A stretch of 64,000 bases of DNA, taken from Symbiodinium sp. CCMP2592. Taxonomy: Eukaryota > Sar > Dinophyceae > Suessiales > Symbiodiniaceae. Shown in pieces: positions 35,408-45,220 of this stretch. How positions within the stretch are numbered: position 1 is the first letter of the stretch; each line of letters opens with the position of its first letter. Where the stretch lies: assembly GCA_905221615.1 (NCBI GenBank), contig CAJNDT010001313.1, forward strand, positions 416,001-480,000, read 5' to 3'. Both the position numbers and the translations under genes were made by a program. The notes under the pieces are model-generated. The model ran no database searches and was not told the origin of the DNA. It worked only from the letters and a program-made list of their open reading frames with translations.

Positions 35408-35560
35408 GATCCCAATACCCCTTAAATCAGGAATATACCTTAAATCATAATATTAAGGTCTCCATGATTTAAGGTATATTCCTTATACCTTAAATCATAA
35501 TATTAAGGCCTCTATGATTTAAGGTATATTCCTTATTGAAAGGGTATTGGGTTCTCTGGG
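35408..35560. repeat. TIR element family G, copy 2, internally duplicated
   Basis: The inner unit ATACCTTAAATCATAATATT AAGG ... ATGATTTAAGGTATATTCCT occurs twice in tandem within the outer ends AGAGATCCCAATACCC / GGGTATTGGGTTCTCT. Confidence 0.75.
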
Positions 35561-35608
35561 TTGAAACCGTTGAACGGAGCCTGAGTCCCCTCGACCGCAT
35601 ACAAAGAG

Positions 35609-35798
35609 TGATATAGGAGCCTCAATAATTACCTACACTACTTTGGGGGTTCCCTTAAGGGATCTATAAGGGATCTATTATAGGGTTTAGGCTAATACAG
35701 GGGCCTTCATAACTACCTATACTATTTTGGGGGCTCCTCATTAGACTTTTCGTATAATGGGCCCCGAAACCCTGTTCTAATTATTAAGGCCCCTATAT
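35609..35798. repeat. TIR element family B, copies 9a (half) and 9b
   Basis: 35609-35665 is a left half (GATATAGGAGCCTCAATAAT TACC). 35693-35798 is complete (AATACAGGGGCCTTCATAAC ... TTATTAAGGCCCCTATATT). Confidence 0.7.
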
Positions 35799-35919
35799 TG
35801 CGCCTCTCCTCAAGAGCACCGGTAAGGCTTCAGGACAAGTTCACCATCTATCGCGCCAGAGGCCGGGAGCCACCAAACCCCCAAGCCCGAAACACCGAAG
35901 CTTTGTGGCCCAAGACCCA

Positions 35920-36038
35920 TACTTAAAGGATCATGGGACTTAGTAACTAGGGTTATAATCAGGGTAACTATACTTATAACCCCAATGAAGGTACTTATGA
36001 CCTTACTTAATTACTAAGTCCCATGATCCTCCAAGTAA
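35920..36038. repeat. TIR element family A, copy 9
   Basis: ACTTAAAGGATCATGGGACT ... TAAGTCCCATGATCCTCCAA G. Confidence 0.8.
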
Positions 36039-36411
36039 ACGACGACCGCCCCTTGGCAGACAGTTGGCTTCGGAGTGAAACTCCGTGAAGAACACATTCT
36101 GCTTTCAGGAGAGTCTCGTTTTGATGTATGTGTGCTTTTTTCGTGTGTGTGTAACGTGAAAGTATGTACATGTCTAAACATGTCGTATTTGCTTGTTTGT
36201 TGCTATGCATACATATATGTATACAGAAGGGACTGCCATGGGGCCTGGGTTTTTGCACACCCAGTGTTTTGCACTTTTTGCACTACTTGTTCGGTACTTG
36301 TCGTTCAGGGTTGCTTTGCATGCTTCGGAAGGCCCTCTGGATCCCTGGAAGTCCTGCAAGCCGTAGTTATACGCACAAGCCTTACACCTTACACCCTAAA
36401 CCTTCAGCAAA

Positions 36412-36565
36412 ACCAAAAAAACAAAAAAAAAACAAACAAACCAAAAAAAAACAAGAAAATACAAAGATTTCCGCACTAGTCGGAATCCTTCAGACTAGTG
36501 CTGAAATCTTTGTTTTTTGTTTTTTTTGGTTCGTTTGTTTTTTTTGTTTTTTTTGGTTTCCGCCA
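36412..36565. repeat. A-rich/T-rich inverted repeat
   Basis: AAACCAAAAAAACAAAAAA-type left arm and the matching T-rich right arm around ACAAAGATTTCCGCACTAGT ... ACTAGTGCTGAAATCTTTGT; arms of about 70 bp. Confidence 0.8.
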
Positions 36566-36969
36566 CCGCTGTCTATATGTATGTATGTATGTCTTTATTT
36601 GCATGTAAGCATAATCGTTCATTGTTTTGCTTATTGTGTTTTTTTTTTTTCGCCTCCGCTGTCCGTCCTTTATAGTTCTTTCTGTGTGCCCATTCAGTGT
36701 TTGTGTTGCTCATCGAGGAGTCTTGAAAAGGCTTAAAAGGAAAAGCGGAGATCCTGGCTGTAACAGTTTGACGGAACCACGGCGCTACGCAAGAAGTTTA
36801 AGACTGTGTATGTGCAGTCGAATTACATCCGCATGTAGGACACGTTGGTACCCTCAAGCCTAAAGCCGTTGTGCGAGCCTTTGCAACCTTCCATATCGCA
36901 TGGCCTGTAACCTCCGAAGGCTGAGGCTCCAGCATCAACACCCCAAATCCCGAAAGCTTTGAACATTAC

Positions 36970-37081
36970 TGAGAGGATCATTGGGACTTAGTAACTAGGC
37001 TTATAATCAGGGCAACTATACTTTTACCCCAATTAAGGTACTTATAACCCTTACTTACTAAGTCCCATGATCCTCCAAGTA
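36970..37081. repeat. TIR element family A, copy 10
   Basis: GAGAGGATCATTGGGACTTA ... AAGTCCCATGATCCTCCAAG. Confidence 0.75.
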
Positions 37082-37119
37082 ACGGGCCCTGAATCCGCTA
37101 ACCTGGCACCTGCCTGCAG

Positions 37120-37224
37120 GCTTTCCGTATCCACCGCAGGATGAAGCTTGGCGTCGGAATCTCGGTCACGTGGGATGCGCATGGTTCTCCATCTCGAATT
37201 CCGCCTTCATGGAGCTTGCAACTT
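37120..37224 (+). CDS. possible exon
   Basis: Between CCTGCAG|G and CTT|GTAAGA, about 35 codons (RRNLGHVGCAWFSISNSAFM). No homology. Confidence 0.3.
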
Positions 37225-37577
37225 GTAAGACCGGACTTTCGAAGCCCGGATGCCTGAACACCTAAGCCCCTGAACCCTAAACTATACAGCTCTGAACCCC
37301 TGAACCCTAAAGCCCTATAAACCCTAGACCTTCAACCAAAACATGTTTGAGACCCTGTCGAGGCCTCTTGATTTCCCGGTAGACAGGCTGCGAAAGCCAC
37401 ACGAACCATGGTGATTGAGGCTTCCTGGGCTTGTGACGTATGAGGCCGCCTTTCCTTAGTAGCAGGCTTTGAAAAGGGTAGCCCTCGACATCCACCCTGG
37501 AACCCTAAGGCAAAAAACCCCAATCCCTAAACCCTGAAACCCTTAATTATGAGCCAAGGCCCTAAGCCCGAAGCCCT

Positions 37578-37687
37578 ACTTGGAGGATCATGGGACTTAG
37601 TAAGTATGCTTATAAGTACATTAATTGGGGTTATAAGTATAGTTACCCTAATTATAACGTTACTAAGTCCCATGATCCTTTAAGTAG
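37578..37687. repeat. TIR element family A, copy 11
   Basis: TACTTGGAGGATCATGGGAC ... AAGTCCCATGATCCTTTAAG. An open piece follows (37686-37769, ends CCCG|GTGAGAG). Confidence 0.8.
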
Positions 37688-37855
37688 ACCCGCAACCAGA
37701 AGGAGATGAGCAGTTGCACGTGCTTCTGCGAGCCAATGCCACTGCGTTATGGACGCCTGAGACCCGGTGAGAGATCTGAGGCTGTCAAAACTCGTAAATT
37801 ATAGCGTTTAGTTTAGTGTTTGGGATTTGAGGGTTAATGTTTAGGTTTTAATGGT

Positions 37856-38176
37856 TTGGGGTTTGGGGATACATTGCCGCTAAGCCTGTCTAGCTCTGAG
37901 GATGTGATTAAATTTAGTTCAGTATTCCATCACTTTCGCAATGTTGTAGGGTTTCAAGCGCCCAGATCGTGGGATATCGGAGCCCTCTGTCGTGCCATGA
38001 GCGAAGTCTTGTGGAAAGCATGCTTCAATAGGAAGATAGGCTTTGTAAAGTTTGCTTGTTGCCCTATTAATACTGCAGGATTCGTCAGGCAGGGCCAGCA
38101 GGGAAGGGAGTCACATCGCCAGAGGCAGAGCAGCGTTGTTGCGACTTGTTTGGACCAAGTGTCTGCAGATTTGTAA
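37856..38176 (+). CDS. possible coding exon (106 codons)
   Basis: Open frame to TAA near 38176 (RAMSEVLWKACFNRKIGFVK); an overlapping 117-codon frame runs from 38052 to 38405. No domain recognised. Confidence 0.3.
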   Translation: MGFGDTLPLSLSSSEDVIKFSSVFHHFRNVVGFQAPRSWDIGALCRAMSEVLWKACFNRKIGFVKFACCPINTAGFVRQGQQGRESHRQRQSSVVATCLDQVSADL

Positions 38177-38589
38177 TCATGGTATTGCCATCCTGAATGG
38201 CCTCATTATAATAATCCACAGGATGCATCGTCTCGCCAAGTTCCAGCAACTCGAGAACTTTATACGATGCTCGGGTTGTTCGCTAGTTCATTGGCAGTAT
38301 ATTGGACAAGCAAGTTCAGTCTCTCAAAACCGGAACCCCCCCCGGCTAAAATCCAACCACTGCTCGGGACTTTGCCTGCGAAGCCATGAGAAGGCTAACC
38401 CCTAAACCCAAACCCTGGCCCCAAAGCCCAAGAAGATAGCACCCTCTGACCGAGCATTAGCCCTACCAACCCTAAACCCTAAACCCAAAACTCCTGAACA
38501 TCCCTAAACCTTCATCCTCTAAACCCCTGAACCCCCCAACTCTAAAGCCGTAAAACCTTATAAACCCTAAGCCCCGCATGTAGCAACCT

Positions 38590-38683
38590 GATCAAGAAAC
38601 CCTGGGCCTATAACCCCAAAATACAAGGATTCACATATAAGGGAACCCTAATAAAGGCCCAAGGTTTCTTAATCAGGTTCCTA
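38590..38683. repeat. TIR element, single copy (family O)
   Basis: CTGATCAAGAAACCCTGGGC CT ... AGGCCCAAGGTTTCTTAATC AGG. Confidence 0.75.
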
Positions 38684-38907
38684 CGTTAATCCTAAACCCT
38701 GAATCCTAAACTCTAAACTCTAAGCCCTAAACCCTATAAACTCTAAGCCCTAAACCCTAAGCCCCTAAAACCCTGCATGAGTCCCAAAAGGTCGCCGAAC
38801 ACCTTGCGGCTACCGGACCTGGAGTACCTTTGTCGTGGTTGGGTAACATTTTACAATTTTTATGGGCACTTGAACCCAAGAAGGAATAGAAATGCACCGT
38901 TTTGAAT

Positions 38908-39013
38908 CCTATCCCAACAATGAACTAAGGTACCCCAAAACCCCTATAAACCCTAAACCCCAAACCCTAAGCTATGAACTGTACATTCTGCTATCCCAAC
39001 AATGAACTAGGTA
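38908..39013. repeat. direct repeat flanking a telomere-like filler
   Basis: CTATCCCAACAATGAACTA at 38909 and 38991 enclose about 60 bp of CCCTAAACCC-type sequence. Confidence 0.75.
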
Positions 39014-39239
39014 CGGGGAGGGGCTTCAGCTGTGCTGGCGGGGAGCCCCGGAGTGCTCAGAGGGCTAAGGACACCGGTGGGGTTCGGTAAGTTTTTGGGG
39101 CTTTTAGGGTTTATAAGAGTTTATGCGGGTTTATCGGGGTTTTGGGGTTTTGAGGTAGCTTTAGGGTTTTAGGGTTTATAAGAGTTTATGGGGGTTTCTG
39201 TTTTGAGTGGTAATGGGTGTTCAAGCTCGGGCGATTTGA

Positions 39240-39662
39240 GTGAGTTTAGACTTTAGACCGCTTCGAGCTCTGAGATCCTTAGGGATGTATTTGCCTTTGC
39301 ATGCCTCTGCCGTACTGCAGTCCGGTCGTGTCGGGTTTTCCAGCCGGTGCCTTGGCTTTCTGCCCTCGGTTGGCTTGTGCTCTCATCTTGCGGAGCCCGC
39401 GTCTTGGAGCTGTGAGGGTCCCAGAGACTCCAATATCCCTTATATAATTGAAGAATATACCTTAAATCATATTGGGGATCCTACTATAATTTAAGGTATA
39501 TTCCTTAATTAAGGGATATTGGAGTCTCTGGGGTCTCTTGCGCTTGGCTACAGCTAAGGGGCATCCGGTTAGCGTGGACATGGAAGACATGGGAATGTGA
39601 GAACACGCCGGGACGGCACGATTCTCAAGTGTTCCTTGCATCCTGGGATTGGAATGATCTGT
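39240..39662 (+). CDS. possible exon pair around family G copy 3
   Basis: 39240-39421 (PLHASAVLQSGRVGFSSRCL) and about 39529-39662 (GRHDSQVFLASWDWNDL, then CT|GTAACT) flank a family G element; a longer frame on + continues at 39597-39923. Confidence 0.3.
39420..39530. repeat. TIR element family G, copy 3
   Basis: AGAGACTCCAATATCCCTTA ... TTAAGGGATATTGGAGTCTC T. Confidence 0.8.
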
Positions 39663-39923
39663 AACTTCGGTGCTTCAGCTTCGAAGCCTCTGCACAGCAA
39701 GCCTTTCCACACTAGAAGCGGTAAAGCCACCATGTGGAATTTGATACTCTTCAGATTCAGATTCTTCACACTAGCTCGCATTACTAGCCCTGATGTCTGG
39801 TGCCAGATATCGGATGTCGGATCTGTGCCAGACGACTCAAATCTCTGTGCACAGGTCCTTCCATCCTCACAGCTACGATGTCTCGAAGACGCAGAGTCTC
39901 AGGCACCGGCCAGGGTACCCTGA
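39597..39923 (+). CDS. possible coding exon (108 codons)
   Basis: Open frame (SQLRCLEDAESQAPARVP at its end) stopping just before family C copy 5. No domain recognised. Confidence 0.25.
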   Translation: MRTRRDGTILKCSLHPGIGMICNFGASASKPLHSKPFHTRSGKATMWNLILFRFRFFTLARITSPDVWCQISDVGSVPDDSNLCAQVLPSSQLRCLEDAESQAPARVP

Positions 39924-39948
39924 GGGTGTCCCGGGCCGGGTACCTATA

Positions 39949-40036
39949 CCTAGAGGCTCCATAGTAGTTCCTTTTGGGGGTTCATATTTAGAATCCTATA
40001 AGGCAATCCCCAAAAGGAACTACTATGGAGCCTATG
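39949..40036. repeat. TIR element family C, copy 5
   Basis: CCTAGAGGCTCCATAGTAGT TCC ... AAAAGGAACTACTATGGAGC CTATG; taken as the consensus. Confidence 0.85.
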
Positions 40037-40085
40037 AGTTTAGCTTGCTTTGTGGCCTTATCTGGGGCTGCTGTAGAGGTTTCTC

Positions 40086-40316
40086 TTGCTACGGGTCCTT
40101 AAATTCAGGAGTTGCTATATAGTTTGTTGTTTGGGGGGGTACGGAGTCCTCAAAGTGGTTCCTGTACAGACTTCTTGCAATTCATCAGGATCCACGGCCC
40201 CTGCAGTTCGCTTGAAGCTTGAATGGTTTCAGCACAGGGTGGAAGTTGCAAAGGTTGCCAAAGCAGATGGGTTCAGGGCAGTACTAGTGAGGCCATCTCA
40301 TCAAGCATTGTATTAG
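40086..40316 (+). CDS. possible coding exon
   Basis: 76 codons (LEWFQHRVEVAKVAKADGFR) to TAG near 40316; the stop lies in a duplicated unit. Confidence 0.25.
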   Translation: MLRVLKFRSCYIVCCLGGYGVLKVVPVQTSCNSSGSTAPAVRLKLEWFQHRVEVAKVAKADGFRAVLVRPSHQALY

Positions 40317-40743
40317 GCTGCAACTGCTTTTCATGCTTCATTCGGAAGTTGTCGGCCGAAGCAAATCCCAGAGGGTCCAAGTACTTCCTATTATAGGACT
40401 TTAGGGCCTTATTAGGTATCCAAAACCATAAATAGGGCCTACTTGGACCCTTAAGGAATGATGAGACCGACACAGGAAGGACGGCGGTCTCATCAAGCAT
40501 TATATTAGGCTGCAACTGCTTTTTATGCTTCATTCGGAAGTTGTCGGCAAAGCAAAACCCAGAGGGTCCAAGTACTCCCTATTATAGGACTTTAGGGCCT
40601 TATTAGGTATCAACAACCATAAATGGGGACTGCTTGGACCCTTAAGGATCGTATAATTATAATAAGGAGCCCACCAAACAAATGAAGTGACTATTGAGAC
40701 CCCTATTAGGAGTTCGGATGAGACCGACACAGGAAGGACGGCG
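40290..40743. repeat. tandem duplication containing family J copies 2 and 3
   Basis: Unit 40290-40486 and unit 40487-40743 share ATTAGGCTGCAACTGCTTTT ... GAGACCGACACAGGAAGGAC GGC. The second carries about 70 extra bp (40645-40716) with family-B-like AT sequence. Each includes GAGGGTCCAAGTACTTCC ... ACTTGGACCCTTAAGGA (family J). Confidence 0.8.
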
Positions 40744-40831
40744 CCCTGAAGAAAAAGCCGAGTGCTCTGGAGACCTTCCGGAGCGATGCGGGCCTGAGCC
40801 ACGGCTGTGTTTGCATGGCAACGGGATTTAT

Positions 40832-41040
40832 GAGGGTTTAGGGTTTAAAATTTAGGGTTTAGGATTTCAAATCTAGGGTTTAGGGTTTAAAGTTTAGGGT
40901 TTAGGGTTTAAAATTTCGGGTTTAGGGTTTATGTTTTAAAATTTAGGGTTTAGGGTTTAGGGTTTAAAATTTAGGGTTTAGGGTTTATGTTTTAAAATTT
41001 AGGGTTTAGGGTTTAAAATTTAGGGTGTAGGGTTAAGGGT
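40832..41040 (+). repeat. telomere-like tract with AAAATTTAGGG variant
   Basis: Alternating TTTAGGGTTTAGGG and TTTAAAATTTAGGG units, about 14-21 bp period. Confidence 0.85.
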
Positions 41041-41210
41041 TGAAAGTTTATGGTTCAGGGCATGCAACGGGGGCAAGGACTGCAGATCTGCAGGAAGTTT
41101 AGCCGGGGCTTTCTGACCTACGGAGACACGGTGTGAGAGAGTGACAGAGAACAGGCAACAACGGCGACAGAGAAATAGAAAGCGAAAGATAAAGAGACAG
41201 GAAAAATAGA

Positions 41211-41441
41211 CTATCGAGGGAGGGGAGACGAGGAGAGAAGATCAAGTCCAAGGTAGTGGCTTAGGAAACTCTGCAGTGCAGCCGCCTGCTTTGTCAAATG
41301 GTCTGAACCAAACGTGTCGATGTCTTTCAACCACTGTTGGGAGAAGGAAGGGAAGACGTAAGCGAAAGCCCCCTCGCAACAGCCAAGGATCAAGAGCTTG
41401 AGGACCTGCCACTCGGCCGTGTCCGGATCGGTGTTGGACAT
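41211..41441 (-). CDS. possible terminal exon on the minus strand
   Basis: 76 codons from a Met (LKLLILGCCEGAFAYVFPSF) to a stop at 41211; well-balanced hydrophobic and charged residues. It starts 17 bp from a family B copy. No homology is recognised and + frames overlap it. It would be the only minus gene in the left half. Confidence 0.3.
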   Translation of the reverse strand: MSNTDPDTAEWQVLKLLILGCCEGAFAYVFPSFSQQWLKDIDTFGSDHLTKQAAALQSFLSHYLGLDLLSSSPLPR

Positions 41442-41457
41442 CCAAGTTACTATACTA

Positions 41458-41570
41458 TCCTATAGGGGCCTAAATGACTACCAATACCATTTTGGGGCTC
41501 CTTCTTACAATTATAGTATAATCTACTACCCCAGAACCCTATTCGAACTGTTAAGGTCCCTATGTTACAC
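41458..41570. repeat. TIR element family B, copy 10
   Basis: TCCTATAGGGGCCTAAATGA CTACC ... GAACTGTTAAGGTCCCTATG. Confidence 0.7.
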
Positions 41571-41784
41571 CCGGACACTTAAGTGTTGGCTTGCAGAGCT
41601 TGTGTTCCAAAGAGCGTCTCTACTTCGATATTCTATGGAACGGCTTCGACATCTCCCGAGGTTCCTAACCTCTGAACTGCTAAGCTTTAAGAGGCTCAGG
41701 CCAAGATCTAGCTGTCCCGAATCCCCTCACTTGGGGTGATATGTAGTTATGAATATAGTTACACCATGAATACAACTCCAATGG

Positions 41785-41877
41785 ATTAGAAGGGGCCCCT
41801 ACCCTGTAATAGTGGTATAATAGGAACATAATAGGGCCCTAATATAATCCTTATCTTAACTATTACAGGGTGGGGGC
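41785..41877. repeat. inverted repeat (family P)
   Basis: CTACCCTGTAATAGTGGTAT ... TTAACTATTACAGGGTGGGG; shorter arms of about 15 bp. Confidence 0.5.
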
Positions 41878-42090
41878 AGCTTCTAAACCTCCGATTACTA
41901 AGTCCCATGGCCCCTTTCTGGTCCCGATTCGGACTCTGGCCTGGCTTTTTCCCTCACCCTTAAAGCAGCAAAGACGCATGTCGTTGGGGTGTGCTGTTTG
42001 CTCACTGCCTGCGCTCTGAATTGGTAGGGGGAACCCGGCGTGAAATTGAAACTAATCGAACCCCCAAAACTTGCTGCATTCTGGAGGGTC

Positions 42091-42206
42091 CACTTGGAGG
42101 ATCATGGGACTTAGCAAGTAAGGTTATAAGTCCCCGTCATTGGGGTTAGAAGTATAGTTACCCTAATTATAACCCTAAAGTTACGAAGTCCCATGATCCT
42201 TTAAGC
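42091..42206. repeat. TIR element family A, copy 12
   Basis: CACTTGGAGGATCATGGGAC ... AAGTCCCATGATCCTTTAAG. Confidence 0.8.
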
Positions 42207-42373
42207 ATGCCTGGGCTCATACAAGAGCCGTTTTCATGCTCGGAACTTCCTGGGGTGCCGAGGCCTCGAGCGAGGCGGTGATCCCGACTGCTCTGCTGCG
42301 ACTTTACGGGCAGCTTTGCCTGTTTTGGTCAGTTGGCCGGGTGTGGAGGGTTTTAGCAGAATTCGGGGCATAA
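42206..42373 (+). CDS. possible exon after family A
   Basis: 55 open codons (ASSEAVIPTALLRLYGQLCL) from the element border to a TAA. GC-rich like the ankyrin exons; no homology. Confidence 0.3.
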   Translation, partial: HAWAHTRAVFMLGTSWGAEASSEAVIPTALLRLYGQLCLFWSVGRVWRVLAEFGA

Positions 42374-43175
42374 AATATTAGTTGCTAATTACATGGGATA
42401 GCGGCTGGTTGAGAACGGGCGCCGGCTTCTGGATTACATCGCCACTTAAACAAGAGCTTAGCGCGAGTAGGAACCCCAATGGTTGAGCCGAGTCGTAGCG
42501 TGCTTGCCCGCGGGGAGTTCCTCAGGCGATTCGTGTAGACCCTCTTCAACTCTTCCTTTCTGGTTTCTTCTACTTCGGGTTGTCTTCGGCTGGTGGGGCT
42601 TCTCGGTTCATTCGCTATTGTCGGCTTGGCTCCTTGATTGGGTTCTGTGCGCTTCTGCGGTCAGCAATTTCGTCGGAGAAGTCATGAGGTGTCGATGTCA
42701 TGTAGGGACCTAAGCAATCTACAAGTACCACTTTATGGTTCCAGTTTGTGCTTACAGAGTCGGTGCAATGGCCCCTTACTACGACACCAGTTGGCTGCAA
42801 CTTGGTACTGCTATCCCCTTGCCGTCTCTGATGATGCGAAGCTCAGGCTCGAATGAAAACTCCATCTAGAAGCTAAACCCTTATAGATCCCGTTAAGGAG
42901 CCCTTATAGATCCGATTCAAAGAAACCGCCTAAACCCTAAACCCCTTAAACTTTGAACCGCTACCTCCCTACCTTCGTTCCCGCGCCCAGACTACCCGAA
43001 CTTCCCAAGCCCAGGAGAGGAGAGCTTCATCTCAAGATTTGTAACCCTGCCATGATGTTGCAGATATGATTTTGTGAGGACCCAGCTTTGTTACAGTTAT
43101 GAGCTGCAAGTGCCCAGTTCTGTTACACTGATACGTCATAAGCACCCATTTCTTCTGCCACAGCTATAAGCTCTA
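42374..43175. other. no confident gene
   Basis: Contains a 76-codon open frame (42483-42713 +) over GC-rich sequence, then AACCCTTATAGATCC-type degenerate repeats. Confidence 0.3.
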
Positions 43176-43260
43176 CCCTTAGGCTCCATAGTAGTTCCTT
43201 TTGGGGATTGACTTACTAAATATGAACCCCTAAACGCAACCACTATGGAGCCTCCAGGTA
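43176..43260. repeat. TIR element family C, copy 6
   Basis: TAGGCTCCATAGTAGTTCCT TTTGGGGATTG ... CAACCACTATGGAGCCTCC. Confidence 0.75.
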
Positions 43261-43410
43261 AGGACCCATTTCTTCACATCGTCCAGGCCTTAATTGTTAG
43301 ACTAGATTCCTTTACAAGGGCTACTATAAGGAATCTAATTGTTAGACTAGGGTTTCATAGGGTTCCTTTACAGGGGTTACTACACGGGATCTATAAGGGT
43401 ACTACGATAT

Positions 43411-43497
43411 GGGAGTTTCCGAAAATAGGAGACCCTATTATAGTACCTTAAATAGTAGGATCCTTATTATAAGGACCCCAAAATAAGGTACCCCAAA
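43411..43497. repeat. TIR element family F, copy 5
   Basis: GAGTTTCCGAAAATAGGAGA CCC ... GGATCCTTATTATAAGGACC CCAAAATAAGG. Confidence 0.7.
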
Positions 43498-43564
43498 CTC
43501 TAAACCCCAAACCCTTTATAGAACCCCTATAGATCCCTTTAAGGAACCCTATAGGGGCCTTCCA

Positions 43565-43653
43565 GTCCTGTTTGCCAAAGCCGAGCTGGAGGCTGAGTGT
43601 AAGTTCCACGATGACAGCCTGGTGTTCAAAGGCCTGCCGCCGACCTTGTGACT
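43565..43653 (+). CDS. possible exon
   Basis: GC-rich open piece (AKAELEAECKFHDDSLVFKG) ending TGA at about 43651, immediately before the family M element. Confidence 0.35.
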
Positions 43654-43656
43654 TTG

Positions 43657-43752
43657 GGTTCTTGTAAAGGGGCTTAATTTAAGTTACCATACTAAGGACA
43701 GCATAGTGTTCATTAATGTATTATTGATCCCTACTATGGTAGCTTGAATGCC
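43657..43752 (-). repeat. family M element
   Basis: GGGTTCTTGTAAAGGGGCTT AATTTAAGTTACCAT ... CTATGGTAGCTTGAAT. Its left part is the reverse complement of the 3' end of ankyrin intron 4683-4799. Confidence 0.6.
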
Positions 43753-43969
43753 GACGTGCTGATTTAGCTTATAGAGATCAGATTTTTTTTGGGCAGGGTT
43801 TAATTTAAGGTTGAGCGAGCAGTTTGAGGGTTCAGGGCGGGCGCAGGGTTGAGGGACCCTTTGGGCAGACTGTATACACCCCAAACCCTGAAGCTTAAAC
43901 CCCACACTGCAAACCTTGAACCCTACACCTTGAATGACAACCCCTTGGCCTTCAACTGGGTTCAGGGGG

Positions 43970-44108
43970 TACTTGGAGGACCATGGGACTTAGTAAGTAA
44001 GGTTATAAGCACCTTAATTGGGGTTATACGTAGTTATATAAGTATAGTTACCCTAATTATAACCCTATAGTTACTAAGTCCCATGATCATATGATCATCC
44101 AAAAGTAG
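43970..44108. repeat. TIR element family A, copy 13
   Basis: TACTTGGAGGACCATGGGAC ... AAGTCCCATGATCATATGAT CATCC; longest copy without a tandem expansion, with a small duplication at each side. Confidence 0.75.
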
Positions 44109-44450
44109 GGATCCTTTTGGCAGGCTCTATACGCCCCAAACCCCGAAGCCTGGACCTTCAAACGTACCTCCCGTCCTTGCAAGCAGGAGGAGGCAGCTGG
44201 ATTGCCAACTTTGCACCCACGGTGGCTGCCGAACCTTCGGCTTCCATTTAAATAATTCTCTAAATTAGATCCTTACTGAAGCTCCCCAAACCAGTTCGGC
44301 TCCCTTATACTTAGAGAACTGCCCATTTGGGACCACGATCGGTTTTAGCTTGGGGTGTCGGGTCAGTTCGAAGGGCGGGAGGGCTATGTGGTGTTCGGGG
44401 GCGGAGGGGGGAATTGGATTCTATAGGGTTCAGGGTTTAGAATTCTAAAC

Positions 44451-44545
44451 TTACCTTTGGTTAGTAGGGAATGGAGTAATGGGGTAAAATCGTGACTACT
44501 ATTACTACCATTCTTCCATTCCCTACTAACCAAAGGTAAGTTCTA
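44451..44545. repeat. TIR element family K, copy 3
   Basis: ACTTACCTTTGGTTAGTAGG GAATGGAG ... TTCCATTCCCTACTAACCAA AGGTAAGT; perfectly paired ends of about 28 bp, both reading as splice donors outward. Confidence 0.85.
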
Positions 44546-44559
44546 AAGGGCCCCTACAG

Positions 44560-44678
44560 GGCTGGGCTGGGCCGGGGGTGGAGGGAGCGCAATCTTTCTC
44601 AAGGGGCCAGTTGAGCTTCAGTCGGCTTACAGCGAGCCCAAGCTCGCTTGCAATGCTCCGGCGCGAAGAGCCAAGCAC
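44560..44678 (+). CDS. possible exon before family A
   Basis: GC-rich open piece (AIFLKGPVELQSAYSEPKLA) that stops at the family A border. Confidence 0.3.
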
Positions 44679-44679
44679 C

Positions 44680-44805
44680 CTACTTGGAGGATCATGGGAC
44701 TTAGTAAGTCAGGTTATAAGTACCCTAATTGGGTTATAAGTAGTTGTAAGTATAGTTAGCCTAATTATGGCCTTAGTTACTAAGTCCCCTGATCCTTTAA
44801 GTAGG
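44680..44805. repeat. TIR element family A, copy 14
   Basis: TACTTGGAGGATCATGGGAC ... AAGTCCCCTGATCCTTTAAG. Confidence 0.8.
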
Positions 44806-44925
44806 GGCCTAAATCACTACCTGTACTATCTTGGGGGGTTCCCTATGATACGTGTCTATAGTATAGTGGGACCCAAAGCCCTATTCTGCCTATTCTACTT
44901 GTTAAGGCCCCTGAAGTATCCATGC
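44803..44925. repeat. TIR element family B, copy 11, abutting family A
   Basis: TAGGGGCCTAAATCACTACC ... TACTTGTTAAGGCCCCTGA; it shares the TAGG junction with copy 14 of family A. Confidence 0.7.
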
Positions 44926-45040
44926 GAGTACCCCAACAGTTCTCGACACCGCTTTCCGTGAAGTTCCCATCTCCGACCCAAGAAGCCACACCTAAGCTCC
45001 CTTTTTGAAAAGCCCCTTCCCCTAAGGCTCCATGTGCCTA

Positions 45041-45136
45041 CCTAGAGGCTCCATCATAGTCGTTCCTTTTGGGGGTGCATATTTAGAATCCTATAAGGTA
45101 ACCCCCAAAAAGGAACTACTATGGAGCCTATGGGTA
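45041..45136. repeat. TIR element family C, copy 7
   Basis: CCTAGAGGCTCCATCATAGT CGTTCC ... AAAAGGAACTACTATGGAGC CTATGGG. Confidence 0.8.
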
Positions 45137-45220
45137 TACGTTAGAAACGTTGGCCTTAAAGTAGCGACTTTTTGGGTACCTTCGGGCGAAAATATGTCCA
45201 TATAGGTACATGGAGCCTTA

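Noticed and set aside
36164-36736. 190-codon plus frame
   Set aside because: Much of it runs over A-rich/T-rich inverted repeats, giving Lys and Phe runs; no domain.
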